A DNA stretch of 64,000 nucleotides from Microbacterium sp. zg-Y1090 (lineage in GTDB: Bacteria; Actinomycetota; Actinomycetes; Actinomycetales; Microbacteriaceae), in NCBI RefSeq assembly GCF_030246945.1, contig NZ_CP126742.1:2852001-2916000 (forward strand). The letters run 5' to 3'. The translations under genes were made by a program, and so were the position numbers. Shown here piece after piece: positions 36,281 to 44,017 of the stretch. Position 1 is the stretch's first letter, and every line of letters starts with the position of its first letter. Below the pieces are notes generated by a model, which saw only the letters and a list, made by a program, of their open reading frames with translations, made no database searches and was not told the origin of the DNA.

Positions 36281-36331
36281 CCGGCAGCTTTGCCGGGGTG
36301 TTGCGCCGCGGCCGCCCCCGCAGCTTTGCGG
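36281..36331 (-). promoter_or_regulatory. Twin hairpins with identical AAGC loops in the DUF898 gene leader
   Basis: Read on the minus strand, CCGCA-AAGC-TGCGG (36318-36331) and CCGGCA-AAGC-TGCCGG (36281-36296) are two perfect stems with the same tetraloop, 21 bp apart and 41 bp before the start codon. GGTTACCCGATGG follows directly. A structured leader or riboswitch is possible; the class is not identified. Confidence 0.4.
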
Positions 36332-36608
36332 AGGTGGCCATCGTCTGAGCCGGAAGCTCAGGAGGGACTATCGGCCGGATGTCGGCCGAGGTGCGCCACC
36401 GGGAGGTGTTGAACTCGGGCATTCGCGCGAGCAGGCGCCATTTGGGGCGAGAGCACATCATCGACAAAGGGAACTGGCAGCTCGGAGAGCGCGACTCGTA
36501 CGACAGCATCCCCGCGATGCGTCGAGCCGACGCTATTGCGAAGTATCGGAGGCAGGTCCCCACAAAGCGTTACCGCTGCGTTACCGCTGCAGCCACGACC
36601 CAATGACG

Positions 36609-36650
36609 AAACCCCCGCGATCCCGGTGTTTCCAGGGGATCTGCGGGGGT
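36609..36650 (-). terminator. Terminator of the tRNA-Ser gene
   Basis: On the minus strand ACCCCCGC-AGATCCCC pairs with GGGATC-GCGGGGGT around a 9-10 nt loop, and TTTCGT follows. It starts 6 bp after the tRNA CCA end. Confidence 0.85.
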
Positions 36651-36655
36651 TTCGG

Positions 36656-36746
36656 TGGCGGTGACGGTGGGATTTGAACCCACGGTAGGGGGTTACCCTA
36701 CACAACTTTTCGAGAGTTGCACCTTCGGCCGCTCGGACACGTCACC
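36656..36746 (-). tRNA. tRNA-Ser (anticodon CGA)
   Basis: The acceptor arms GGTGACG (36740-36746) and CGTCACC (36660-36666) pair fully, and the discriminator G and an encoded CCA follow (36656-36659). The anticodon arm is CAACT-CTCGAAA-AGTTG, giving CGA, which reads UCG serine codons. The long variable arm GTAGGG-TAAC-CCCCTAC is typical of class II tRNA-Ser, and the T arm is GTGGG-TTCAAAT-CCCAC. The 3' end points to the accessory region, as is usual when a tRNA serves as an integration site. Confidence 0.96.
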
Positions 36747-36817
36747 GCGGACAATCGTACGCGAGACGGGCCACCGCCGCCAATCGAGCCGCCCGGGCAA
36801 GGACAGCCTCAACTTAA

Positions 36818-36846
36818 TTGCCTGAGGCAACTACTGCGCGTAGAAT
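36818..36846 (+). promoter_or_regulatory. Promoter and palindromic operator of the MarR-SDR operon
   Basis: TTGCCT (36818-36823) and TAGAAT (36841-36846) form -35 and -10 boxes with a 17-bp spacer. TTGCC-TGA-GGCAA (36818-36830) is a perfect palindrome covering the -35 box, as expected for MarR autoregulation. The ATG begins 6 nt after the -10 box, so the mRNA is predicted to be leaderless. Confidence 0.8.
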
Positions 36847-36852
36847 CTGATC

Positions 36853-37356
36853 ATGGACGGGACGACGGCGGACCCCACCCCCGAGGCGGTCCTCCTGACG
36901 TCGCTGACACAGTTGATGGCCCAGTGGGCCACCCTCACGCGGCAGGTTGCAGTCGCCCGTGAAGCGGGACTGAGCATCGATGCCGGCGACATCCGCCCCG
37001 TCTATACCCTGGGCCTGGTCGGCCCGATGCGCGCGGGCGACCTTGCCGCCGATCTGCGACTGACCAGGCCCACCATGAGCAAGCAGCTCGCCCGGCTCGA
37101 AGCGGCGGGCCTCGTGACCAGATCCGCCGACCGGGACGATGGGCGTGCCAGCATCGTCGCGCTCTCTCCGGAAGGCGAGCATGTCTTCGCTCTGCTGGTG
37201 AAGCGCGGCCGCGAGATGGTCGACGAGGCGCTTCAGGGGTGGGATGCCGCGGAGCGCAGCCGCTTCGCACACCTCACTTCGCGGTTCGTCGAAGCCGCGA
37301 TCGGAGCCGACGCCGATCAGCCCGCTGCACCCACGTCCGACCATCCGTCGGCCTGA
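36853..37356 (+). CDS. MarR-family transcriptional regulator
   Basis: The 167-residue winged-helix protein fits MarR regulators, which bind palindromic operators as dimers and leave them on binding small aromatic or oxidised ligands. The recognition helix is in LRLTRPTMSKQLARLEAAGL (about 73-92) and the wing is TRSADRDDGRASIVALSPEG (about 94-113), with the usual D-x-R motif. Helices at both ends give the dimer interface; the last 15 residues are a Pro/Ser tail. A perfect palindrome overlaps its own -35 box. The SDR gene follows after 38 bp and is the likely co-regulated target. Confidence 0.9.
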   Translation: MDGTTADPTPEAVLLTSLTQLMAQWATLTRQVAVAREAGLSIDAGDIRPVYTLGLVGPMRAGDLAADLRLTRPTMSKQLARLEAAGLVTRSADRDDGRASIVALSPEGEHVFALLVKRGREMVDEALQGWDAAERSRFAHLTSRFVEAAIGADADQPAAPTSDHPSA

Positions 37357-37394
37357 AGACGGCCCCACCCGGGCCCGGAACAAAGGAGGCAACC

Positions 37395-38198
37395 ATGCCC
37401 CGCACCTATGTCGTCACCGGATCAGCATCCGGCATCGGCGCCACGACCGCGCGCATCCTGCAGGAGCGGGGCGAGCGCGTGATCGGCATCGACCTGCGAA
37501 ACGCCGACATCGAGGCGGACCTCTCCACCCGTGAGGGTCGCGCCCAGGCCGCCGAGAAGGCCATCGACCTCGCCGGCGGCACCATCGACGCCGTCATCGC
37601 CTGCGCCGGCATCTCGGCGCCCATCGCCAAAACGATCTCGGTCAACTACTTCGGTGTCACCGAGCTGCTCGAGGCCCTCCTGCCGGCACTGCAGAAGTCC
37701 GAGGCGCCCCGCGCCGCCGTCGTCTCGTCGATGGCGTCCCTGCAGCCAAACTCGCCCGAGATGGTCGAGGCGGCCCTCGCAGGCGACGAGCCGCGTGCAC
37801 TGGAGATCGCTGAAGGACTGGCCGCGCAGGGCCCGCAGATCGGGTATCTCGTCTACCCGTCCTCGAAGCGGGCGCTGTCGCGCTGGGTGCGTCGCGCGTC
37901 CGTCACTCCGACCTGGGCCGGCGCCGGCATCCCGCTGAACGCGGTGGCCCCCGGCACAGTCATCACCCCGATGACCGCCGAGCTGCTGAAGACGCCCGAA
38001 GGCGCCGCGATGGTGGATGCCGCGGTGCCCATGCCGCTGAACTACCACCAGTCCCCCGAGTCGATCGCGTACCTGCTGATCTGGCTCACCGGCCCCGAGA
38101 ACACCCACCTCGCCGGCCAGGTCATCTACGACGACGGCGGCGCCGACGCGTCGCTGCGCGGCGATGACATCTGGAGCTGGGCAGACCCGCAGCACTGA
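37395..38198 (+). CDS. Short-chain dehydrogenase, 3-alpha-hydroxysteroid-dehydrogenase-like
   Basis: The 267-residue SDR has the NAD(P) loop TGSASGIGATTA near the N-terminus, the N-A-G-like CAGIS, the active Ser in VVSSMAS and the Y-x-x-x-K catalytic pair in YPSSKRALSRW. A conserved-looking IGIDLRNADIEADLST and SVNYFGVTELLEALLPAL resemble HsdA-type 3-alpha-hydroxysteroid and carbonyl reductases. The substrate remains unknown. ATG 37395 has a perfect AAAGGAGG ribosome site 5 nt upstream. It follows the MarR gene by 38 bp, so MarR likely controls it. A hairpin terminator closes the operon. Confidence 0.9.
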   Translation: MPRTYVVTGSASGIGATTARILQERGERVIGIDLRNADIEADLSTREGRAQAAEKAIDLAGGTIDAVIACAGISAPIAKTISVNYFGVTELLEALLPALQKSEAPRAAVVSSMASLQPNSPEMVEAALAGDEPRALEIAEGLAAQGPQIGYLVYPSSKRALSRWVRRASVTPTWAGAGIPLNAVAPGTVITPMTAELLKTPEGAAMVDAAVPMPLNYHQSPESIAYLLIWLTGPENTHLAGQVIYDDGGADASLRGDDIWSWADPQH

Positions 38199-38220
38199 CC
38201 CGCCCGGGCCGACAGGACCA

Positions 38221-38258
38221 GGCGGGGGATGCCACCCCCCGGGCATCCCCCGCCTTTC
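38221..38258 (+). terminator. Terminator after the SDR gene
   Basis: GGCGGGGGATGCC (38221-38233) and GGCATCCCCCGCC (38242-38254) form a perfect 13-bp stem, followed by TTTC. Confidence 0.85.
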
Positions 38259-38290
38259 CCCTGCGCCCGACGTCCGCGCCTTCCCGCGCC

Positions 38291-38336
38291 GCGCCCGCCC
38301 TTCCCGCGCCTCCGCGCCCGCCCTTCCCGCGCCTCC
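38291..38336. repeat. GC-rich tandem repeat, two copies of a 23-bp unit
   Basis: GCGCCCGCCCTTCCCGCGCC plus TCC occurs at 38291-38313 and again at 38314-38336. Related CCCGCGCC words continue on both sides. It directly precedes three copies of the dispersed palindromic element. Confidence 0.9.
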
Positions 38337-38351
38337 GCGCGCCGCTCCCGC

Positions 38352-38418
38352 GCCGCTCCGGTGTCACGAACCGCGGGTCGCACCCCCGCACACCCACCAT
38401 CCGCGACACACGAGCAGC
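38352..38418. repeat. Dispersed palindromic element, copy B1
   Basis: The 67-bp copy has left arm GCCGCTCCGGTGTCACGAA followed by CCGCGGGT, and right arm ACCCACCATCCGCGACACA then CGAGCAGC. The arms pair over most of their length. Confidence 0.88.
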
Positions 38419-38445
38419 CCGCCGGGCGCGCCCGCCCGATCGCGC

Positions 38446-38512
38446 GCCGCTCCGGTGTCACGAATAACGGGTCACGCCCCCGCCCACCCACGATTCCCGA
38501 CACACGAGCGAC
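38446..38512. repeat. Dispersed palindromic element, copy B2
   Basis: The left arm is GCCGCTCCGGTGTCACGAAT then AACGGGT; the right arm is ACCCACGATTCCCGACACA then CGAGCGAC. The final GCGAC deviates from the usual GCAGC. Confidence 0.82.
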
Positions 38513-38575
38513 CCCCGGGCGCCCGCCCGCCCACCGCCGCCCCCGGCGCACCCGGCGCGGCCCGCGCGACCCCGC

Positions 38576-38643
38576 GCCGCTCCGGTGTCACGAACGGCGG
38601 GTCCGAGCCCGGCGACACCCGCCATACGCGACACACGAGCAGC
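38576..38643. repeat. Dispersed palindromic element, copy B3
   Basis: The left arm is GCCGCTCCGGTGTCACGAAC then GGCGGGT; the right arm is ACCCGCCATACGCGACACA then CGAGCAGC. It lies 68 bp before the exporter gene start. Confidence 0.88.
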
Positions 38644-38711
38644 GCGCGCACCGGACCCCCGCGGCTCAACCCAAGCCCGCGCGCGACCCGCGCGAGGGAT
38701 AGCGTGTCGGC

Positions 38712-40109
38712 ATGGCCGAGACCATGAACCGGCAGCAGCGCCTCGTCGTCACCATCGCGGTGCTCGCCTCGTTCGTCGCCTTCCTCGACGGCAGCATCGT
38801 CAACGTCGCCCTCCCCGCCATCGGCCGGGAACTCGGCGGCGGCCTCACCACGCAGCAGTGGACGGTCGACGCGTACCTCATCACCCTCGGCTCGCTGATC
38901 CTGCTGGCGGGCTCGGTCAGCGACGCCTTCGGGCGCATCCTGGTCATGCGCATCGGGCTGATCGGTTTCGGCGTGGCATCCGTCGCCATCGCCCTCGCCC
39001 CCGACCCGCTGCTGCTCATCGTGGCCAGAGCGGTGCAGGGCGCCGCGGGCGCGTTCCTCGTGCCAAGCTCGCTCGCCCTCATCACGTCCAGCATGCGCGG
39101 CCCACTGCAGGCGCACGCGATCGGGGTGTGGACGGCGCTGACGACCGCCGCCACCATCGCCGGCCCGCTCGTGGGGGGCCTGTTCGTCGACTACCTCTCA
39201 TGGCGCTTCGCGTTCGTCATCAACGTCGTCCCCATCGCCGTCACGCTCTGGCTGCTCCCCCGGCTCGAGCTGCGCGACACCCGGCGAGAGGATGCCGGCA
39301 TCGACTGGATCGGTGCGGCGCTATGCACCCTGGGCCTCGGCGGGATGGTCTTCGCGCTCATCGAGCAGCCGAACCTCGGCTGGGCCTCGCCCGCGATCTG
39401 GATGCCGCTGGCGGTCGGCGTGACCCTGTTCGCCGCGTTCCTGTGGCGGCAGCGCACGGCGCGGCATCCGATCCTCCCCCTCGGCCTTTTCGGGGTGCGC
39501 AATTTCTGGACGGGGAACGTGGCCACCGCGTTCATCTACGGCGCGCTTGCGCTGAACGGCTTCGTCGTCGGGGTGTACCTGCAGCAGGGCGCAGGACTCT
39601 CGGCGACCCTCGCGGGGCTGGCGAGCATCCCCACGACGGTGCTGCTCGTGCTGCTCAGCTCGCGGATGGGAGCGCTCGCGGGGCGGCTGGGTCCGCGCCT
39701 GTTCATGACGGTGGGCCCCTTCCTCATGGCCGCCGGGTCGCTGCTGCTTCTCACCGTGTCGGAGGACTTCGACTACTGGTGGCAGGTGCTGCCCAGCATG
39801 ATCGTGTTCGGACTCGGCCTGGCGGTGACCGTGTCGCCCCTGACGGCGGCGATCCTCGGGGCGATCGAGCCCGCCCGCTCGGGCATCGCCTCGGCGGTCA
39901 ACAACGCCGTCTCCCGCGTCGCCGGACTCATCGTCATCGCGACGCTGGCCGCGATCGTGGGCGGATCGCTCGACTTGGCGGGCTTCCACCGCGCGGCCGT
40001 CGCGACCGCCGTGCTCATGGCTGCGGGCGGCGTGGTGTCGTTCCTCGGCATCCGCACCCCTCGTCCGGCGACGACCGCGGAGGACGACCCGGCGGCCACA
40101 TCCCCGTAG
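38712..40109 (+). CDS. DHA2-type MFS drug exporter
   Basis: The 465-residue protein has 13-14 hydrophobic helices and the EmrB/QacA marks: helix-1 AFLDGSIVNVALPAI, QWTVDAYLITLGSLILLAG in helix 2, motif A SVSDAFGRILVMRIG and the motif-C region TAATIAGPLVGG. It should expel hydrophobic compounds using the proton gradient. ATG 38712 has TAGCGT (38700-38705) 6 nt upstream, a leaderless arrangement. Its promoter therefore lies directly behind a cluster of palindromic repeats. It is a third DHA2 gene in the window. The substrate is unknown. Confidence 0.92.
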   Translation: MAETMNRQQRLVVTIAVLASFVAFLDGSIVNVALPAIGRELGGGLTTQQWTVDAYLITLGSLILLAGSVSDAFGRILVMRIGLIGFGVASVAIALAPDPLLLIVARAVQGAAGAFLVPSSLALITSSMRGPLQAHAIGVWTALTTAATIAGPLVGGLFVDYLSWRFAFVINVVPIAVTLWLLPRLELRDTRREDAGIDWIGAALCTLGLGGMVFALIEQPNLGWASPAIWMPLAVGVTLFAAFLWRQRTARHPILPLGLFGVRNFWTGNVATAFIYGALALNGFVVGVYLQQGAGLSATLAGLASIPTTVLLVLLSSRMGALAGRLGPRLFMTVGPFLMAAGSLLLLTVSEDFDYWWQVLPSMIVFGLGLAVTVSPLTAAILGAIEPARSGIASAVNNAVSRVAGLIVIATLAAIVGGSLDLAGFHRAAVATAVLMAAGGVVSFLGIRTPRPATTAEDDPAATSP

Positions 40110-40168
40110 ACACACCGCCGTTCACGGCACCCGTAGTCAGCGGGATCCGCCCCTGCCAGACTGGCCAC

Positions 40169-41122
40169 ATGACTGTGATCGAGAATTCGAAACTGACCGT
40201 CGTCGGCGCCGGCAGCGTCGGCTCCTCCACCGCCTACGCGGCGCTGATCCGCGGATCGGCTCGGCACGTCGCGCTGTACGACATCGCGGCGGAGAAGACC
40301 GAGGCCGAGGTGCTCGACCTCGCTCACGGCACCCAGTTCACGGGCACGAGCGACATCATCGGCGGCGCCGACATCTCCGTCGCCGAAGGCTCGCACGTCA
40401 TCGTCATCACCGCGGGTGCCAAGCAGAAGCCGGGGCAGACGCGCATCGAGCTCGCCGGCACCAACGCCAACATCCTCCGGACGATGGTGCCGCAGCTGCT
40501 CGAGGTGGCCCCCAAGGCGGTCTTCGTCATCGTCACCAACCCCTGCGACGTGCTGACCGTGCTGGCGCAGGAGGCGACGGGGCTGCCGCCCGAGCGCATC
40601 TTCGCGTCGGGCACCGTGCTCGACACCTCGCGCCTGCGCTGGAAGCTCGCCCAGCGTGCGGGTGTCTCGTCGTCGAGCGTGCACGCGTACATCGTGGGCG
40701 AACACGGCGACACCGAGTTCCCGCTGTGGTCGAAGGCCTACATCGGCACGGTGCCGATCCTCGATTGGGAGACCGAGGGCCACCCGCGCATGACGGTGGA
40801 CGAGCTCGACCAGATCGCGGTGGACGTGCGCGACGCGGCGTACAAGGTCATCCAGGGCAAGGGCGCCACGAACTACGCCATCGGCATCACCAGTGCGCGC
40901 ATCGTCGAGGCGATCCTGCATGACGAGCACGCCGTCATGCCGGTCTCCGCCGTTCTGGACGACTTCCACGGCGTCTCCGGCGTCGCGCTCTCGGTGCCCT
41001 CCATCATCAGCGCCGCGGGCGCCAAGCCCATTCGCGAGACCTCGTTCTCACCCAGCGAGCTGGGGCTCTTCCGTCGCTCGGCCGACGCGCTGCGCCGCGT
41101 GGCCGACGACTTGCGGGAGTGA
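40169..41122 (+). CDS. ldh: L-lactate dehydrogenase
   Basis: The 317-residue protein reduces pyruvate to L-lactate with NADH. The Rossmann loop VVGAGSVGSSTAYA is at about 11-24, followed by the NAD-binding Asp in ALYDIAAEK. TAGAKQKPGQTRIEL is the active-site loop with the substrate Arg. VTNPCDVLT and the catalytic His of GEHGDTE (about 176-182) are intact, and the Gln in the loop (K-Q-K-P-G-Q) marks lactate rather than malate dehydrogenase. ATG 40169 has CAGACT (40157-40162) 6 nt upstream. It is unlinked to the D-lactate block 35 kb away. Confidence 0.94.
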   Translation: MTVIENSKLTVVGAGSVGSSTAYAALIRGSARHVALYDIAAEKTEAEVLDLAHGTQFTGTSDIIGGADISVAEGSHVIVITAGAKQKPGQTRIELAGTNANILRTMVPQLLEVAPKAVFVIVTNPCDVLTVLAQEATGLPPERIFASGTVLDTSRLRWKLAQRAGVSSSSVHAYIVGEHGDTEFPLWSKAYIGTVPILDWETEGHPRMTVDELDQIAVDVRDAAYKVIQGKGATNYAIGITSARIVEAILHDEHAVMPVSAVLDDFHGVSGVALSVPSIISAAGAKPIRETSFSPSELGLFRRSADALRRVADDLRE

Positions 41123-41195
41123 GTCACCGCCGGCGAGGGAGCCGCTGAGAGGGGCGGATGCCGCCGCTGTCGGTGGCGGCGATTAGCCTTGCCGC

Positions 41196-42560
41196 ATGGC
41201 CACACGACGCCCCACGACAGCTGCACCGTACCGATGCACGGAATGCGGCTGGACGACCCTGAAGTGGGTCGGCCGCTGCGGCGAATGCCAGCAGTGGGGC
41301 ACCGTCGTCGAGTCGGGCGAGCAGACCGGCATCACCCGCACCGTCACTCCGGTGGCGCCAGGCGCCGCACGCGCGGCACGGCCGATCACGCAGGTCCAGA
41401 CGCAGGAGGCGTCCCGCACCACGAGCGGCATCGGCGAGTTCGACCGCGTGCTCGGAGGCGGGCTCGTGCCGGGAGCGGCGATCCTCCTCTCCGGCGAGCC
41501 CGGTGTGGGCAAGTCCACGCTGCTCACCGAGGTCGCGGCGCAGAGCGCCCGGGTCGGGCGTCGCGTGCTCTACGTCAGTGCCGAGGAGTCGCTCGGGCAG
41601 GTGCGCCTGCGTGCCGAGCGCACCGGAGCCCTGCACGACGAGCTGTACCTGGCCAGTGAGACGGACCTCGCCACGATCCTCGGCCACGTCGACGAGGTGC
41701 AGCCGCAGCTGCTCATCGTGGACTCGGTGCAGACGGTGTCGTCCTCGCTGTCCGACGGCTTGGCGGGCCACCCCGGGCAGGTGCGAGAGGTGGCATCCAC
41801 CCTCATCCGCGTCGCGAAGGAGCGCGATCTCCCCGTCATCATCGTCGGGCACGTCACGAAGGACGGCTCCATCGCGGGGCCTCGCATCCTCGAGCACCTC
41901 GTCGACGTCGTGTGCCATTTCGAGGGTGACCGCCAGACGTCGCTGCGCTTCGTGCGCGCTCTGAAGAACCGGTTCGGCGCGACCGATGAGGTGGGCTGCT
42001 TCGACATGACGGGGTCGGGCATCGCCGAGGTGGCCGACCCGAGCGCGCTGTTCCTCGGGCACGGCTCGCGCGAGGCCGGCACCTGCGTGACGGTTGCGCT
42101 CGAGGGCCGCCGGGCGCTGCCTGTGGAGGTGCAGGCCCTCACCATGGCCACGGGCGCGCCCAACCCCCGGCGCATCGTCAGCGGGGTCGACGGCGCGCGC
42201 GTCGCGATGATCCTGGCGGTGCTGGAGAAGAAGGGCGGGATCACGGTCTCCAACCAGGATGTCTACGTGTCCACGGTCGGAGGCGTTCGGCTCACCGAGC
42301 CGGCCGCCGACCTCGCCATCGCCCTGGCCGTGGCCAGCGCCGTGAGCGACCGGCCGTTGCCGTCCAAGCTCGCCGCGATCGGGGAGCTCAGCCTCGCCGG
42401 CGAGATCCGCGCGGTCACCCAGACCGAGCAGCGGCGCAGCGAAGCGGCACGGCTCGGCTACCGCACGGTGCTCGACGCGTCGTCCAAGACGCTGCGCGAT
42501 GCCCTGCGCGACCTGCCGCGGCTGCACCGCATTGAGGCAGGCGACGAGCCGTCGTTCTGA
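41196..42560 (+). CDS. radA: DNA repair protein RadA
   Basis: The 454-residue protein is full length for RadA/Sms, a RecA-like helicase that extends recombination intermediates. The N-terminal four-Cys zinc finger is CTECGWTTLKWVGRCGEC. Walker A is GEPGVGKST, Walker B is in LLIVDSVQTV, and the RadA-specific K-N-R-F-G motif is in LKNRFGATDEVG. The C-terminal Lon-protease-like domain covers about 290-454. TAGCCT (41184-41189) is 6 nt before ATG 41196 with no Shine-Dalgarno, so the mRNA is probably leaderless. In many actinobacteria disA follows radA; here it does not. Confidence 0.96.
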   Translation: MATRRPTTAAPYRCTECGWTTLKWVGRCGECQQWGTVVESGEQTGITRTVTPVAPGAARAARPITQVQTQEASRTTSGIGEFDRVLGGGLVPGAAILLSGEPGVGKSTLLTEVAAQSARVGRRVLYVSAEESLGQVRLRAERTGALHDELYLASETDLATILGHVDEVQPQLLIVDSVQTVSSSLSDGLAGHPGQVREVASTLIRVAKERDLPVIIVGHVTKDGSIAGPRILEHLVDVVCHFEGDRQTSLRFVRALKNRFGATDEVGCFDMTGSGIAEVADPSALFLGHGSREAGTCVTVALEGRRALPVEVQALTMATGAPNPRRIVSGVDGARVAMILAVLEKKGGITVSNQDVYVSTVGGVRLTEPAADLAIALAVASAVSDRPLPSKLAAIGELSLAGEIRAVTQTEQRRSEAARLGYRTVLDASSKTLRDALRDLPRLHRIEAGDEPSF

Positions 42561-42596
42561 CAGCGGCGGCCGCGGGGGGCTACGCGCCGTGACGCC

Positions 42597-43004
42597 TCAC
42601 GCGTCGAGCGCGGCGATGAGGTCGGCGGGGGATGCCTGCATCGGGTGGGGCCCGGCGATATCGAAGAAGACGGTCGTGATGCGGTCCTGGTGCGTGGCGA
42701 GGAACTCCCGCAGCCACGCCGGCGACTGCAGCGCGACGCCCGGGGGCAACGTGGCGGGCTTGTGCGTCGCGTCGCTGAACAGCAGCAGCGCGAGCTCGCC
42801 GGAGTTCGGGTCGCGGTAGGTCCAGACCTCGCCGACGTCCAGCGGGTTGTCGCGTGCTCCCGGACGCATGAGGGGCACCACGGTGGGTCCGTGGCGCAGG
42901 GCGAACGCGACCGCCGCCATGTCCTGGGTCTGCAGGGCATCGCTCAGCTGCGGGTTGCGGAAATGCTCCGCGCCGACGGGCTTCGTCTTCTTCTTGCGGA
43001 CCAT
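42597..43004 (-). CDS. SseB-like domain protein of unknown function (135 aa)
   Basis: The 135-residue protein has a basic N-terminus (MVRKKKTKPVGAEHFRNPQL) and a single alpha/beta domain. WTYRDPNSGELALLLFSD and SPAWLREFLATHQDRITTVF recall the SseB N-terminal domain, which is common in actinobacterial proteins of unknown role. There is no signal peptide. ATG 43004 has TACGCT (43011-43016) exactly 6 nt upstream, suggesting a leaderless mRNA. The gene is convergent with radA, 36 bp apart. The SseB link is by pattern only. Confidence 0.7.
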   Translation of the reverse strand: MVRKKKTKPVGAEHFRNPQLSDALQTQDMAAVAFALRHGPTVVPLMRPGARDNPLDVGEVWTYRDPNSGELALLLFSDATHKPATLPPGVALQSPAWLREFLATHQDRITTVFFDIAGPHPMQASPADLIAALDA

Positions 43005-43030
43005 CCCCCCAGCGTACCGAGCACAAGAAG

Positions 43031-43078
43031 GGGCCCTCTCGGGCCGCCCATTGGGGACTGGGGGACTCGAGAGGGCCC
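43031..43078. terminator. Long-loop hairpin upstream of the SseB-like gene
   Basis: GGGCCCTCTCG (43031-43041) and CGAGAGGGCCC (43068-43078) form a perfect 11-bp stem with a 26-nt loop. It may end transcription arriving from the minus-strand gene at 43285, or be part of a regulatory region; no T-run is seen. Confidence 0.45.
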
Positions 43079-43222
43079 AACGCTCACTGCCGCTGGGTTT
43101 CCCGGTGTGGGGCCTTGGGGAAAGCCTCACTCAACTGCTGGGGACAGAGGGGGACAACGTGCAGGAACTGATCTCAAGATTAGTCCAAGCCCCCCAACCC
43201 AGGTGTCCCCTCTTTGGGGGAC
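43053..43222. promoter_or_regulatory. Cluster of GGGGAC words in a gene-free spacer
   Basis: GGGGAC occurs at 43053, 43061, 43140, 43150 and 43217, three of them as GGGGGAC. GTCCCC-TCTTT-GGGGGAC (43204-43222) also forms a hairpin. The 280-bp spacer has no convincing gene. The words could be a regulator's binding sites. Confidence 0.35.
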
Positions 43223-43284
43223 ATCGATGAGAATTCCCTCAGATTCGCCGACGTGAGGAAGGTGGTGGACCGCTCAGCGACGCA

Positions 43285-43968
43285 TCACTGCAGGAGGAAC
43301 TGCGCGCTCCCGGCGGATTGCACCCCACCGATGGCCACCTTCAGGTGGAACGACGACCCACCGCCGGGGGCGACGGGCCGGTCGGTGTCGCCGCACGTCG
43401 AGACCGACGAGCGGGTGCGGTCCCACGTGAGCGGGGTGGCGCTGGACACCGTCTGCCCGGCGTCGATCGTGACGGTCTGATCGCTCGGCTCGCTCTGGCA
43501 ATCGGTCGATCGCCACCAGACGTCGTCGCCGCTGCTGATCGTGAAGACCTGCGTCGTCGTGCCCACGTTCATGGTGCACGCCACGCCGCCGGTGTTGGTC
43601 AGCGAGATGGACAGCTGCGGGTTCTCACCGGCCGGGTAGGACTGCTTGTCGGTCACCGCGGCGACCTCCACCATCCCCGACGTGCACTCCCCGACCGCAT
43701 CGGAACCCGCGTCCGGGTCCTCGGGCACCTCGGCATCCGGTGTGGCCTCTTTCGGCGGTGCCGAGGTCGTGGGCGCAGGGGTCGGTGCCGGAGACGACAC
43801 CGCGGGGGTGGGCTCCGGGCGCGGCCCGGTCTCGGCGGCATCGGCGTTCCAGGGCTGCCACACCAGCAGCACCACCCCGGCGATGACGAGAAGGAGAGCG
43901 AGCAGCACCGTCAGACGGCGGCGGCGGTAGACGGCAGGGGTGGGCCGGCGGCGGACGGGCTCGGACAT
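43285..43968 (-). CDS. Membrane-anchored extracytoplasmic protein (227 aa)
   Basis: A basic cytoplasmic tail (1-17) is followed by one helix, LTVLLALLLVIAGVVLLVW (about 19-37). A Pro/Thr/Ala-rich linker (about 42-85) leads to a beta-rich domain (about 92-227) with five Cys and stretches such as PQLSISLTNTGGVACTMNVG that look like an immunoglobulin-like fold. No catalytic motif is seen. TAGCCT (43975-43980) is 6 nt before ATG 43968, so the mRNA is probably leaderless. It follows the acetyltransferase gene by 49 bp on the same strand. A surface role is inferred from the topology. Confidence 0.75.
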   Translation of the reverse strand: MSEPVRRRPTPAVYRRRRLTVLLALLLVIAGVVLLVWQPWNADAAETGPRPEPTPAVSSPAPTPAPTTSAPPKEATPDAEVPEDPDAGSDAVGECTSGMVEVAAVTDKQSYPAGENPQLSISLTNTGGVACTMNVGTTTQVFTISSGDDVWWRSTDCQSEPSDQTVTIDAGQTVSSATPLTWDRTRSSVSTCGDTDRPVAPGGGSSFHLKVAIGGVQSAGSAQFLLQ

Positions 43969-44017
43969 GATCCCAGGCTACGTCGCGACCCCGGCGGGTC
44001 GGCGTCGGGCGCGCCCG

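Noticed and set aside
36379..36606. A 75-residue plus-strand ORF between the DUF898 gene and tRNA-Ser
   Set aside because: No ribosome site, no -10 box at the leaderless distance, no recognisable family, and it runs into the tRNA terminator hairpin region.
24390..36655. Prophage
   Set aside because: No capsid, terminase, tail, lysis or integrase genes are present; only a possible island or recombination hot spot is supported.
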